Shown here: piece by piece, positions 17,044 to 25,836 of the stretch | How positions within the stretch are numbered: the stretch's first letter is position 1 | Layout of the letters: each line of letters opens with the position of its first letter | Assembly: GCF_000379665.1 (NCBI RefSeq) | Contig: NZ_KB903373.1 | Coordinates: forward strand, 89,458-153,457 | Source: Butyricimonas synergistica DSM 23225 | GTDB lineage: Bacteria; Bacteroidota; Bacteroidia; Bacteroidales; Marinifilaceae | DNA: 64,000 nt | Direction of reading: 5' to 3' | Program-made: the position numbers and the translations under genes | The notes under the pieces: model-generated | Told to the model about the DNA's origin: nothing | The model's database searches: none | Seen by the model: only the letters and a program-made list of their open reading frames with translations

Positions 17044-17847
17044 ATGAAGAAATTATTGTATATACTCTTGTTATGGGGATGTAGTTTTTTGCATGCCTGT
17101 GACGATGTGACTGTCGGGTATTTGGATAGTGCCCATGCCGGGTACGCGATAAATACTTTGGAGATTGTGCGTTTTTCAAATTTGACCCAAGAGATCGAGG
17201 GATTGCAAACAACATTGGAAGCTTTGCATGCCCACGAGGAGTTGTCCGGGTTGATGGGCGAATTGGAAACATCGAATGCTAAATTGAAAGAGTTGGATGC
17301 CAAGGGGGAAGAAATGCAGGCTCAGATAGATGCGCTCATGGAGAAAATTGATATTGAATCCGGAGCGTTAAATCCAGATGAAGATAAGATAGCCGAATTG
17401 TACGCGGAGGCGGAGGAGTTGGCGTTGCTTTGGGAGGAAGAGTTTTTGCCCCAGAAATATGATTTGGAAGATGAGGTTTATGCTTTGACGGATCAAATCA
17501 TAGAAATCTGTGCAGAGATGGGAGAGGATGACCCGTTTACGATAGAAGAGCAGATTGGGCAATTACAAAATCAAGTGGAGAAGAATACCCCGTGGACGAC
17601 CTCGACGATCGGTCAGATCTTGGGAACGGAACCTATGCGTTATTACTTGGAAAGCGTGCGTAGTGACCAAGGTGAGAAGGCTGCCGAGGATTTTGCTTCT
17701 CATGTGCAAGTAGTCGGTGGAGGGCGTATTTACGTGGATATGAAGATGGATTCTCCGGCGGGTAAATATTTTATTTCCTTGCGGGTGGAGAATGAAGGAC
17801 ATTCTGTGGTGTTGCCTGATGTGTTCACGTTTATTGTAAAAGATTAA
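17044..17847 (+). CDS. Lipoprotein with coiled-coil N-half and Ig-like C-end
   Basis: 267 residues from ATG 17044 (GTG 17041 is in frame). The lipobox is LLLWGCSFLHACDD. Residues about 45-130 are a strongly charged heptad-patterned helix (LETSNAKLKELDAKGEEMQA) that should form a coiled coil. The last 70 residues (HVQVVGGGRIYVDMKMDS, then GKYFISLRVEN and VVLPDVFTFIV) look like an Ig- or cadherin-like beta-sandwich. The family is not recognised. The position inside the SusCD operon points to an accessory surface component that may extend the binding platform. Confidence 0.7.
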   Translation: MKKLLYILLLWGCSFLHACDDVTVGYLDSAHAGYAINTLEIVRFSNLTQEIEGLQTTLEALHAHEELSGLMGELETSNAKLKELDAKGEEMQAQIDALMEKIDIESGALNPDEDKIAELYAEAEELALLWEEEFLPQKYDLEDEVYALTDQIIEICAEMGEDDPFTIEEQIGQLQNQVEKNTPWTTSTIGQILGTEPMRYYLESVRSDQGEKAAEDFASHVQVVGGGRIYVDMKMDSPAGKYFISLRVENEGHSVVLPDVFTFIVKD

Positions 17848-17865
17848 ATTCAAAAAAATAGAATA

Positions 17866-19146
17866 ATGATGAGAATGATGAAATATGTATTAGCACTCCT
17901 GTTTATGGGAGTGCTTGGAAATTTGTCTGCTCAAATTGTCTTTTTCCAAGGGACTTTTGAAGAGGCGTTGAAACAGGCGAAGGCTGAAAAGAAGGATGTG
18001 TTTATCGATTTCTACACGGAATGGTGCGGACCTTGTAAGGTGATGGCACAAAAAGTGTTTACCGTGCCGGAAGTGGGCGATTATTTTAACAAGCATTTCG
18101 TGAGTTGCAAGTTGAATGCGGAAGCTCCCGAGCAGGCGGAACTCGTGAAAAAATATGGGGTGGAGGCTTTTCCCACGATGTTGTTCGTGAATGTGAAAGG
18201 CGAGGTGTTACGTTTGGTGTTGGGTGCGAAAACTCCGAATGCGTTGCTCCGCGAAGCGAAGATGGTGACGGGTGATATGCTGACGTTCGAGAAGTTGTAT
18301 GAAAAATCCAAGAAGGAAAAGAAAAACACGGAGTTGCAACAGGAATTATTGTTTCGGGCACCCGAGTTTATCACTACTCAAACGGGTTACAACCGGGATA
18401 AATGGATGGTGCGTATTGAGGCGCTTTTCCCCGAGTACGTGAAGAACAAGAAATTGGAAAACATGATTAACGCGGAGGATTTTTATATCATCAGCATGTA
18501 TCATACGGAAATCAAGGATAATGACGAAATTTTTGATTTCTTGGTGAAGAATTATTTGGGGTATGCCGAGAAAGTAGGGAAGGAGAAAATTCAGGATTTC
18601 ATTCTGGGACTTTACAATAATTACATTGTTTCTTTCTGTAAAAACGGGAAACAGGATTACAAGAAACATCTGGAGAGAGTGAAAGGTGACTTGCAACCGG
18701 TGTACGGTGATATTTCGTTTGGTACGCTTCCCGCTTATGAAGCGATATCCTTGCTGGCGGACGGGTATTATAGTCTTTACCGTAAAGATATAAACATGTT
18801 TTTTGAGAAGATGGATCGCTATTTTTCCGGGGCGGAGAAGGCTTTGGTGGTAAACGATTACACGCAACCGATAGAGGATTTGTATACCGTGTATCGCGGG
18901 AATTTGCCGGAAGGGACACATGCCAAAGTCATCGTTTGGTTGGATAAGGCTTTGCAACATGAGATGGAAGCGCAGTTGCGCACTCGTTTGTTGTATATGC
19001 TGGGGGATTGTTTTTGCGCCACGGGTAATTTGGAAAAAGCGAAACAGAGTTTGAATCAGGCTTTTGTTGTTAGTTCCGGAATTGAAAATGTGGAATTGAT
19101 GAAACATTTGCAGAATATGATACAAGAGAAGTTGAGAGAATTATGA
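17866..19146 (+). CDS. Secreted thioredoxin-family protein
   Basis: 426 residues. A signal peptide (residues 1-22, ending NLSAQ) directs export. The thioredoxin fold follows with the redox-active WCGPC at 53-57 and the cis-Pro region AFPTMLFV. The remaining 270 residues are helical with TPR-like pairs (LLYMLGDCFCATGNLEKAKQ). It would act as a disulfide reductase or chaperone in the periplasm. The ATG of the M16 peptidase gene overlaps its stop by four bases, implying translational coupling. A redox protein together with a peptidase in a SusCD operon suggests processing of disulfide-bonded peptides (inference). Confidence 0.9.
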   Translation: MMRMMKYVLALLFMGVLGNLSAQIVFFQGTFEEALKQAKAEKKDVFIDFYTEWCGPCKVMAQKVFTVPEVGDYFNKHFVSCKLNAEAPEQAELVKKYGVEAFPTMLFVNVKGEVLRLVLGAKTPNALLREAKMVTGDMLTFEKLYEKSKKEKKNTELQQELLFRAPEFITTQTGYNRDKWMVRIEALFPEYVKNKKLENMINAEDFYIISMYHTEIKDNDEIFDFLVKNYLGYAEKVGKEKIQDFILGLYNNYIVSFCKNGKQDYKKHLERVKGDLQPVYGDISFGTLPAYEAISLLADGYYSLYRKDINMFFEKMDRYFSGAEKALVVNDYTQPIEDLYTVYRGNLPEGTHAKVIVWLDKALQHEMEAQLRTRLLYMLGDCFCATGNLEKAKQSLNQAFVVSSGIENVELMKHLQNMIQEKLREL

Positions 19147-21926
19147 GAAAATTGTTGTCATTTATATTCCTTGCTTTATTTTTTGTTCCCTCGATATTCG
19201 CACAAGAGGATAACGTAAATTTTCGGGGCGGTCGATTGGAAAACGGGTTGACATATTACATTCGCCGCACCGGAAGTATGCCTGGGCATGCTGATTTTTA
19301 CCTCGTGCAAAACGTGGGAGCTTTGATGGAGGAGGATGAACAAAACGGGTTGGCCCATGTACTTGAACACATGGCGTTCCATGCCACGGAGAATTTCCCT
19401 GACGGGGTCCCGGCTTTTTTGAAGCGGCACGGGATAAGTAATTTTAACGCGTATACCGGTCATGACGAAACGGTGTATAATATAAATAACGTACCTTCTT
19501 CCTTGAAATTGCTGGTCGATTCTTGTATCTTGGTTTTGAGGGATTGGTCCGGTTTTCTCAAGTTATATCCCGAGGAGATGGAAATCGAGAGACAGGTGAT
19601 ACTGGAAGAACGCCGTTCGGGAATGGATTTGTCCAACCGGTTGCAAACTAAGGCGAATTATTTTATTTATAATGGAAGCAAGTATGCCACGCATGACGTG
19701 ATTGGCTCCGAGAACGTATTGCGGAATTTCACAGCCGAGCAAGTAAGGAGTTATTACAAGGATTTCTATCGCCCGGATCAACAGGCGGTAATTATTCTTG
19801 GGGATATAAACGTGGAAGAGGTGGAAGCCGAGGTGAGACGTTTATTTGTTCCTATTCCCCAGCGGGAGAACCCGAAACCTCGTCTCGTGTATGATATTCC
19901 GGATAACCCGGAACCTCAATATTACAAATTGATAGACAAGGATGTGCCGAAGAATGGGATGGTGCTTATGAAACGTTTCCGAAAGAATCCGGTAAATTCA
20001 TTGCGGGAGATGTTGCGGGAGGATTTGTTACGGGAGTTGTATAATAAGATTATGCGTGACCATTTGGCGGAGTGCATGGAGAGCAATGAGATGGCATTCC
20101 TTGATGCGAGTATCGGTATATTCGAGATTGTTCGTAATTACGAGGGATTAAATATTGTGGTATCTTCTTTGCCCGGAATGGAGATCGAAGCCTTGGAACA
20201 AGTGATGGAACAAATGGTGCGTGTGCATCGTGTGGTGATCACGGATGAAAAATTGCGTGCTTTGGCTGCCGGTTATCTTAAACGCTTGGAACAATTTAAG
20301 TTGCAACAAGATAAATTCCCAAATAACATGTATTTGAAAATGTATCAGAACAACTTCTTGCTTGGCTATCCGATCAGCGAGTTCGCACAAAATATAGATA
20401 CGACGAAGACCTTGCTTGCCGGTCTGACCGCGGAAGAGTTCCGGAAATGGATCGATCGTTGGTTTGATGATGACCGGAATTGGATTTTTATCATGCAGGG
20501 GAATCGTCCGGATTACCCGTTTCCCACGGAAGAGCAAATTTCTACGGTGATCAAGAATGCGTGCGATTTGACGTTTGAGAAGGAAGAAGGGCAAGAGGAG
20601 TCGTTGGCGACTGGAAAGTTGATAGATTTTGATATTCAGACGGGTAAGATTGTAAAAGAGAAGGTGCTAAAAGCGATTGATGCGGAAGAGTGGACATTGA
20701 GTAACGGGGCGAAAGTTTATTACAAGTACACGGACCATAACAGGGGTATGTTTAACATTTTACTTGGTAGCCGAGGTGGGCGTTCTTTGATTCCCGCGGA
20801 GGATTTGCCGTCGGCGGATGCCATGGTGGCTTTGTTCTTGAAGAGCGGTTTATACAAGTATGGGACGAAAGAGTTGAATGCCCTCACGCAAGTGCATTCC
20901 ATTAATCTGGATATATTCTTGGAGGAAACATCCGAGAGTATGAATTGCACGAGCACGGCAAAAGATGCAGAATTTGCTTTTCAATTCCTGCATCTGGTGA
21001 TAGAGAAGCCTCGTTTTGATAAGGCTGCTTTTGATAAGTACGTTCACGTCAATAAGTTGATGTCAGTCCATTCCCGCAAGACAACAGATGACACGATCAA
21101 CGACGTGTTGAGGGAATTGCGTATGGTGGAATCTCCCCGTTTGTGGGTGAAAGGAGCTTCTTATTACGAGGCGATGGATTACGAGAAAATGGTGCGTATT
21201 TTCAAGGAGCGTTACCAGAATGCCTCGGATTTCACTTATTATATCGTGGGGGATTTAGAGCGGGAAACAGCACGGGAGCTTGTTGCCGAATATATCGCTT
21301 CTCTTGCTTCAGCCGGGGGGAAGAAGGAGCAACCGGTAAAATACGAGTATTACAAGAAAGGGGACGTGGCAAAAGATATTGCCGTGGATATTCCCGGGCA
21401 GAAATACATGGTAGACATGGCTTTCTCGAATACCTTGAAAGTTAAACCGGTTGATAAACTTTGCATGATGATCCTTCAGAAGCATTTCGAGTTTCTTTTC
21501 CAGCAACGTATCCGGGAAACGGAGGGCGGTTCCTACGGGGTGCACGTGCGGACGGATGTGAGTGATTATCCCGATCCGTCGCAGCTGTTTAATGTGCAAT
21601 TTGAGAGTTCGCTGGAGAAAGGTCCCCGTATGCGAGCCATTGTGCACGAGTTGATCGAGGAGTTTTTGAGAGAGGGAATTTCTGATGAGGATGTAGAGGA
21701 TTTTATCTTGTTGTTGAAAAAGGAACGGGATGCCGTTCCGGATTTCGGAAGTATTCCTTTCTGGACGGAAAATATTCAGTTTTATCAACGAACGGGGAGA
21801 CGTTTGGATGCTCCCGAGTTTTTCGAGAACGTGATTGATAAAATCAAGGCGAAAGACGTGTTGGCTTTTGCCCGGAAGTTTTTTGCGGATGCGCAATGTA
21901 TTGATATTGTTGTGAAATCACGATAA
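19143..21926 (+). CDS. Secreted M16-family zinc metallopeptidase
   Basis: 927 residues, the usual length for a fused two-half M16 (pitrilysin/insulinase-like) enzyme. Signal peptide 1-20 (LALFFVPSIFA, then Q). The inverted zinc motif HxxEH is HVLEH at 72-76, with the third ligand Glu in ERQVILEERR about 75 residues later. The C-half keeps the fold but lacks a zinc motif, as is normal. It would cleave peptides of moderate size in the periplasm or at the outer membrane. It is the last gene of the SusCD operon, ending at the terminator at 21953. Confidence 0.95.
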   Translation: MRKLLSFIFLALFFVPSIFAQEDNVNFRGGRLENGLTYYIRRTGSMPGHADFYLVQNVGALMEEDEQNGLAHVLEHMAFHATENFPDGVPAFLKRHGISNFNAYTGHDETVYNINNVPSSLKLLVDSCILVLRDWSGFLKLYPEEMEIERQVILEERRSGMDLSNRLQTKANYFIYNGSKYATHDVIGSENVLRNFTAEQVRSYYKDFYRPDQQAVIILGDINVEEVEAEVRRLFVPIPQRENPKPRLVYDIPDNPEPQYYKLIDKDVPKNGMVLMKRFRKNPVNSLREMLREDLLRELYNKIMRDHLAECMESNEMAFLDASIGIFEIVRNYEGLNIVVSSLPGMEIEALEQVMEQMVRVHRVVITDEKLRALAAGYLKRLEQFKLQQDKFPNNMYLKMYQNNFLLGYPISEFAQNIDTTKTLLAGLTAEEFRKWIDRWFDDDRNWIFIMQGNRPDYPFPTEEQISTVIKNACDLTFEKEEGQEESLATGKLIDFDIQTGKIVKEKVLKAIDAEEWTLSNGAKVYYKYTDHNRGMFNILLGSRGGRSLIPAEDLPSADAMVALFLKSGLYKYGTKELNALTQVHSINLDIFLEETSESMNCTSTAKDAEFAFQFLHLVIEKPRFDKAAFDKYVHVNKLMSVHSRKTTDDTINDVLRELRMVESPRLWVKGASYYEAMDYEKMVRIFKERYQNASDFTYYIVGDLERETARELVAEYIASLASAGGKKEQPVKYEYYKKGDVAKDIAVDIPGQKYMVDMAFSNTLKVKPVDKLCMMILQKHFEFLFQQRIRETEGGSYGVHVRTDVSDYPDPSQLFNVQFESSLEKGPRMRAIVHELIEEFLREGISDEDVEDFILLLKKERDAVPDFGSIPFWTENIQFYQRTGRRLDAPEFFENVIDKIKAKDVLAFARKFFADAQCIDIVVKSR

Positions 21927-21952
21927 TTACCACGGGGTACTAAAAGGCATAT

Positions 21953-21989
21953 AAAAAACCGTCCAAGATTTTATTCCTGGACGGTTTTT
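21953..21989. terminator. Bidirectional intrinsic terminator
   Basis: The stem AAAACCGTCCA / TGGACGGTTTT has A-runs on the left and T-runs on the right, so it can stop transcription on both strands. It sits between the convergent M16 peptidase and rpmE genes. Confidence 0.85.
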
Positions 21990-22006
21990 GTATTATATCA
22001 GAAAAA

Positions 22007-22270
22007 TTATTTCTTTCTGTTTTCCATGTGCGTTTTGTAACGGTTCATGAACTTGTCAACACGTCCTGCGGTGTCGATCAATTTGATCTTGCCGGTATAG
22101 AACGGGTGAGAAGAGTTAGAAATTTCCATCTTGATTAATGGATACTCAACTCCGTCGATTTCGATAGTCTCCTTTGTTGCTGCGGTAGACTTGGTGATAG
22201 TAGTCATTCCATTAGACATATCTTTAAATGCTACTAATCTGTAATTTTCAGGATGTATGCCCTTTTTCAT
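22007..22270 (-). CDS. rpmE2: 50S ribosomal protein L31, type B
   Basis: 87 residues from the ATG at 22270. The upstream frame to 22342 runs through the promoter and is rejected. The sequence starts [20 protein letters not shown] and contains [22 protein letters not shown], the signature of L31. The zinc-binding CxxC pair of type A is missing, so this is the zinc-independent type B form. Expression is driven by the well-formed promoter at 22313-22343. Confidence 0.95.
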   Translation of the reverse strand: MKKGIHPENYRLVAFKDMSNGMTTITKSTAATKETIEIDGVEYPLIKMEISNSSHPFYTGKIKLIDTAGRVDKFMNRYKTHMENRKK

Positions 22271-22312
22271 CTCGTATATAATTTTTAAAATTGTTCCTAC
22301 TTTAACGGGCAG

Positions 22313-22343
22313 CAAAGATAGTCGATTCATTATAAACCACAAA
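22313..22343 (-). promoter_or_regulatory. Promoter of rpmE2
   Basis: On the minus strand TTTG (22343-22340), a 19-base spacer and TATCTTTG (22320-22313). Both boxes and the spacing fit the Bacteroidota consensus. Confidence 0.75.
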
Positions 22344-22606
22344 GAAATTCAGTGACTTTTTTTCGAGAAGGGGTATTAAAACGTTTATAACCTTTGATTG
22401 GTGCGAGAGGCGTGTGTTAAAAATAGAATGACGCCGGGGTTTACGCTTGTCAGTACGTACCTTCCGGCGTCGGGGAATGGATTATTTTTCTTTTGGTACG
22501 TGGAGTTGGTCGGGTTGGTTCGGTTTTTAAATTTATTTGTCACATGAGTCTATCTGTTGACAATTAAAGTTTATGGATTGGGAGTATAACCTTTATGAGA
22601 ATGTTG

Positions 22607-22614
22607 TATCTTTG
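22607..22614 (+). promoter_or_regulatory. -7 element (TATCTTTG) for pgeF
   Basis: An exact TAnnTTTG match 24 bases before the pgeF ATG. No TTTG is seen at the normal -33 distance. The rest of 22344-22606 shows no gene. Confidence 0.5.
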
Positions 22615-22637
22615 TCCCCTCGAAAAAACGAACAGTT

Positions 22638-23453
22638 ATGATTAGGGTCGAGAGAGAGTATGTACCGTTTTACCGTTTCGCGGGATTGAGTCGTTTCCCG
22701 GAATTGAATCACTTCGTTTCCGGTAGGGAAGGAGGGGTGAGTACAGGGGGGCGCTTTTCGTTGAATCTGGGATTCATGGATGAAGACAGCATGGAAAATG
22801 TACTGGTTAACCGGGAGCTGTTGGCTAATGCTGTCGGGTGTAACCTTGATGCTTTCACCTTTGGAGAACAGAAGCACACGACACATATTGAGGTGGTCGA
22901 CACGACAAAGCGGGGAAAGGGTGGAAAAGAAAAAGAGAGCCGCCTGCCCGCCACGGATGGACTGATTACCCGGGACTCGGGAATTTGTTTGATGGTCCTG
23001 GCTGCGGATTGTGTTCCGGTATTGCTTTATGATCCCGAGGAGCGGGTGATTGCTGCGGTTCATGCCGGGTGGCGGGGAACTGTTGGGCGGATTGCGGCAC
23101 GGGCGGTGCAACGCATAGAGGAGGAATTTCACTGTCAACCCGAGAATGTTGTCGTGGGTATTGGTCCATCCATCGGACCTTGTTGTTTCGAGGTGGGCGA
23201 GGAAGTCATCGAGGCTGCCCGTGAGGGATTGGGAGATATACGAGGGCTCGTCACGAACTCCGAGAATCCCGGCAAGTATTACTTTAATCTGTGGGAGGCG
23301 AACAAGCGGCAATTGGAACAAGCGGGTGTACTACCTGCCCGGATTGAGGTTGCCGGAGTCTGTACGGTATGCCATCATGACCGATTCTTTTCTTACCGCG
23401 GGGATCACGGGGATACGGGACGTTTTGGAGCGGGAATCATGCTAAAAGAATGA
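22638..23453 (+). CDS. pgeF: Peptidoglycan editing factor PgeF / multicopper polyphenol oxidase (YfiH) family
   Basis: 271 residues, the usual length. Conserved zinc and catalytic positions are visible: His in EQKHTTHIEVVD, Cys in VLAADCVPVLLYD, His in AAVHAGWRGTVG and the C-terminal CHHDRFFSYRGDHGDTGR. Family members have been reported as purine nucleoside phosphorylases/laccase-like enzymes and as editors of mis-incorporated Ser in peptidoglycan precursors; which activity applies here is not visible. It starts an operon with the lrgA- and lrgB-like genes and an exonuclease. Confidence 0.93.
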   Translation: MIRVEREYVPFYRFAGLSRFPELNHFVSGREGGVSTGGRFSLNLGFMDEDSMENVLVNRELLANAVGCNLDAFTFGEQKHTTHIEVVDTTKRGKGGKEKESRLPATDGLITRDSGICLMVLAADCVPVLLYDPEERVIAAVHAGWRGTVGRIAARAVQRIEEEFHCQPENVVVGIGPSIGPCCFEVGEEVIEAAREGLGDIRGLVTNSENPGKYYFNLWEANKRQLEQAGVLPARIEVAGVCTVCHHDRFFSYRGDHGDTGRFGAGIMLKE

Positions 23454-23457
23454 TACG

Positions 23458-23811
23458 ATGTTAGGAGGTATTTTTATCATTATGGCTTTTTATTTACTGG
23501 GCGAGTGTATTGCTTGGTTGTTGAACGGGTTCGTCCCGGGAAGCGTGTTGGGAATGATGTTGCTTTTCGGGGCGTTATCCTTGCGATGGGTAAGTCCGGA
23601 CAGGGTGCGCCCTGTTGCCCGCTTCCTGTGTAACAATATGGCGTTCTTTTTCCTTCCGGCGGGAGTGGGGATTATCACGTCGATGGATGTATTGTCACGC
23701 TATTGGGATATCGTGTTGGTGGTCGGGACGGTCACGACGTTGCTGGTGTTGGTCGTGGTGGCTACACTTCAGCAATGGCAGGAGAATCGCAGGCATTCGG
23801 GTGTGAAGTAA
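23458..23811 (+). CDS. CidA/LrgA-family membrane protein
   Basis: 117 residues with four hydrophobic segments. The family signature is seen in FVPGSVLGMMLLFGALSLRW and in FLCNNMAFFFLPAGVGIITS. These holin-like proteins pair with LrgB/CidB and influence autolysis or, in some bacteria, metabolite (pyruvate) transport. It begins 5 bases after pgeF and is followed by its partner after 21 bases. Confidence 0.92.
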   Translation: MLGGIFIIMAFYLLGECIAWLLNGFVPGSVLGMMLLFGALSLRWVSPDRVRPVARFLCNNMAFFFLPAGVGIITSMDVLSRYWDIVLVVGTVTTLLVLVVVATLQQWQENRRHSGVK

Positions 23812-23832
23812 CATTTTTAAATTACAAAAGAG

Positions 23833-24531
23833 ATGCAGTCAATAGTTTCATCGGAGATATTTATAATCACCTTGGTTTGCGGGGTATATTTGATGGCGTT
23901 GTGGTTGTACCGGAAAACAAAGATTGCCTTGTTGCATCCTTTGTTGGTTTCGATTCCGGCTTTGTTGGGATTGATGAGCGTGTTGGAGATACGGTATGAA
24001 ACGTTCCAGCAGGGGAGCCGGATGATTAATTTCTTGCTAGGACCGTCCGTTGTTGCCTTGGGATTCGTGCTTTGGGAACAAGTGGAATACATGAAAAGTA
24101 ACGCGGTTTCCATTTTAACTTCTATCTTTGTAGGTAGTCTGGTCGGTATCGTGAGTGTGATAGGCATTGCCCGTTGTATGGGAGCCGATCATGTGCTGAT
24201 AGCCACCCTGGAACCGAAGTCTGTTACGACCCCGATAGCTATGGATGTCGCGGAAAAAGCCGGGGGAATACCGGCAATCGCGGCAGTGATTGTCATCGTG
24301 GTCGGTATTTTCGGGGGTATTGTAGGACCGTTCGTGTTGAACAAGTTGAATATCGATAGCAAGATAGCCCGCGGGTTATCGCTGGGAGCTGCTGCCCACG
24401 GGTTGGGGACTGCCCGGGCGATGGAATTGGGCGCTTTGGAAGGAGCTATCAGCGGGTTGGCGATCGGGTTGATGGGAGTGACTACCGCGATACTGGTCCC
24501 GGTTATTGAATGGATCATGTCATTGTTTTAG
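23833..24531 (+). CDS. CidB/LrgB-family membrane protein
   Basis: 232 residues with about six to seven membrane spans. LrgB motifs include LEPKSVTTPIAMDVAEKAGG and AAHGLGTARAMELGALEGAIS. Partner of the preceding LrgA-like protein. The next gene begins at the base following its stop codon, so all four genes from pgeF to the exonuclease are likely cotranscribed. Confidence 0.93.
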   Translation: MQSIVSSEIFIITLVCGVYLMALWLYRKTKIALLHPLLVSIPALLGLMSVLEIRYETFQQGSRMINFLLGPSVVALGFVLWEQVEYMKSNAVSILTSIFVGSLVGIVSVIGIARCMGADHVLIATLEPKSVTTPIAMDVAEKAGGIPAIAAVIVIVVGIFGGIVGPFVLNKLNIDSKIARGLSLGAAAHGLGTARAMELGALEGAISGLAIGLMGVTTAILVPVIEWIMSLF

Positions 24532-25029
24532 ATGTTAAAGGATTTTACGGCTATAGATTTCGAAACGGCTAACCGTTACCCGACAAGCGCTTGTTCTATC
24601 GGGATTGTCGTCGTGCGTGGCGGAAAGATCGCGGAGGAATTCTCGCATCTGATAAAGCCGGAACCGTTTTATTTTTACCGCAAATTCATCGAGATTCACG
24701 GGATTACCCCGAAGATGGTAGAGGAGGCGCCTTCGTTTTATGATTTGTGGAGCGTGATGGGGCGCTATTTCGACACGCGGGCTTTGGTGGCTCATAATGC
24801 GGGGTTCGACATGAGCGTGTTGAAGGCTTGCCTGGAACGGGCGGATATTTATATCCCGATGCCCCCGTCCTATTGCACGTGCCGGCTTTCCCGCAAGCTG
24901 GTGAAGGGTTTGCCTAATTATAAATTGAATACCTTGTGCGATCATTTCGGGATTGCACTGAATCACCACGAGGCATTGAGTGATGCCCGTGGTGCAGCAA
25001 AAATCATGATAGAACTCGGTCGGTTATAA
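24532..25029 (+). CDS. DEDDh 3'-5' exonuclease (DnaQ-like)
   Basis: 165 residues. Catalytic motifs are complete: Exo I DFETA with Asp8/Glu10, Exo II HNAGFDMSVL, Exo III with His and Asp in HHEALSDARGAAK. Without a polymerase-binding extension it is a stand-alone DnaQ-like exonuclease, acting on single-stranded DNA or RNA ends. It is the last gene of the pgeF operon and its end overlaps the convergent PNP gene by six bases. Confidence 0.92.
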   Translation: MLKDFTAIDFETANRYPTSACSIGIVVVRGGKIAEEFSHLIKPEPFYFYRKFIEIHGITPKMVEEAPSFYDLWSVMGRYFDTRALVAHNAGFDMSVLKACLERADIYIPMPPSYCTCRLSRKLVKGLPNYKLNTLCDHFGIALNHHEALSDARGAAKIMIELGRL

Positions 25030-25836
25030 CCGGCTGATAATTTCTTTGAAGATAGCTCCCATGCGGGGTTGGGCGTGATTGCCCACGTCTTGTACTTCCG
25101 CGTGGTTCGTGTTGAGCAGTTCCGGACTGGCTGTACTGTTCGTGATGACAGACATCCCGAAGCATTCCATGCCCATGTGGCGAGCCACGATGATTTCCGG
25201 CACGGTAGACATTCCCACGGCATCCCCGCCGATAACACGGATCCAATGGTATTCCGCCGGAGTCTCGAAAGAAGGACCTTGCAATCCGGCATAAACGCCT
25301 TTCTGAAGTTTAATATCCAATTTTTTCCCGGCTTCCTCGGCGAGGGCTATCAGACGGGGGCTATATGCATCCGCCATACCCGGGAAACGGGGTCCCAGTT
25401 CGTCGATATTCTTTCCCCTGAGCGGGTGTTCCGGGAATAGGTTGATATGGTCGCGAATCACCATGAGATCGCCCACGAGATAGCCGGTATTCACCCCTCC
25501 TGCCGCGTTGGACACGAAGAGGGTCTTCACACCCAGGGCGTGCAGTACTCTCACGGGGAAAGTCACTTCCTGCATGGAATATCCCTCGTAATAGTGGAAG
25601 CGTCCTTGCATGGCAATCACTTTCTTGCCCCCGAACGTGCCGATCAGCAATTGTCCCCGGTGTCCCTGTACCGTGGATACGGGGAAATGGGGAATAGCCA
25701 TGTACGGGATGGCGTGTTCGATCTCGATGGATTTCCCGAGCTCTCCCAGTCCGGTGCCCAGGATAATCCCTATCGTGTGTGCGCCTTTGATGTAAGGCGC
25801 CAAGTATTGGCTACTTTCTTTTATCTTGTCTAACAT
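25024..25836 (-). CDS. Purine-nucleoside phosphorylase (type I, trimeric)
   Basis: 270 residues. Phosphate- and base-binding motifs are present: GIILGTGLGELG, the HRGQLL segment, FVSNAAGGVNTGYLVGDLM and the GDAVGMSTVPE loop. The enzyme releases ribose-1-phosphate from purine nucleosides in the salvage pathway. Its start overlaps the lpxK end by 26 bases, indicating translational coupling with lpxK and probably sppA upstream. Confidence 0.95.
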   Translation of the reverse strand: MLDKIKESSQYLAPYIKGAHTIGIILGTGLGELGKSIEIEHAIPYMAIPHFPVSTVQGHRGQLLIGTFGGKKVIAMQGRFHYYEGYSMQEVTFPVRVLHALGVKTLFVSNAAGGVNTGYLVGDLMVIRDHINLFPEHPLRGKNIDELGPRFPGMADAYSPRLIALAEEAGKKLDIKLQKGVYAGLQGPSFETPAEYHWIRVIGGDAVGMSTVPEIIVARHMGMECFGMSVITNSTASPELLNTNHAEVQDVGNHAQPRMGAIFKEIISRL

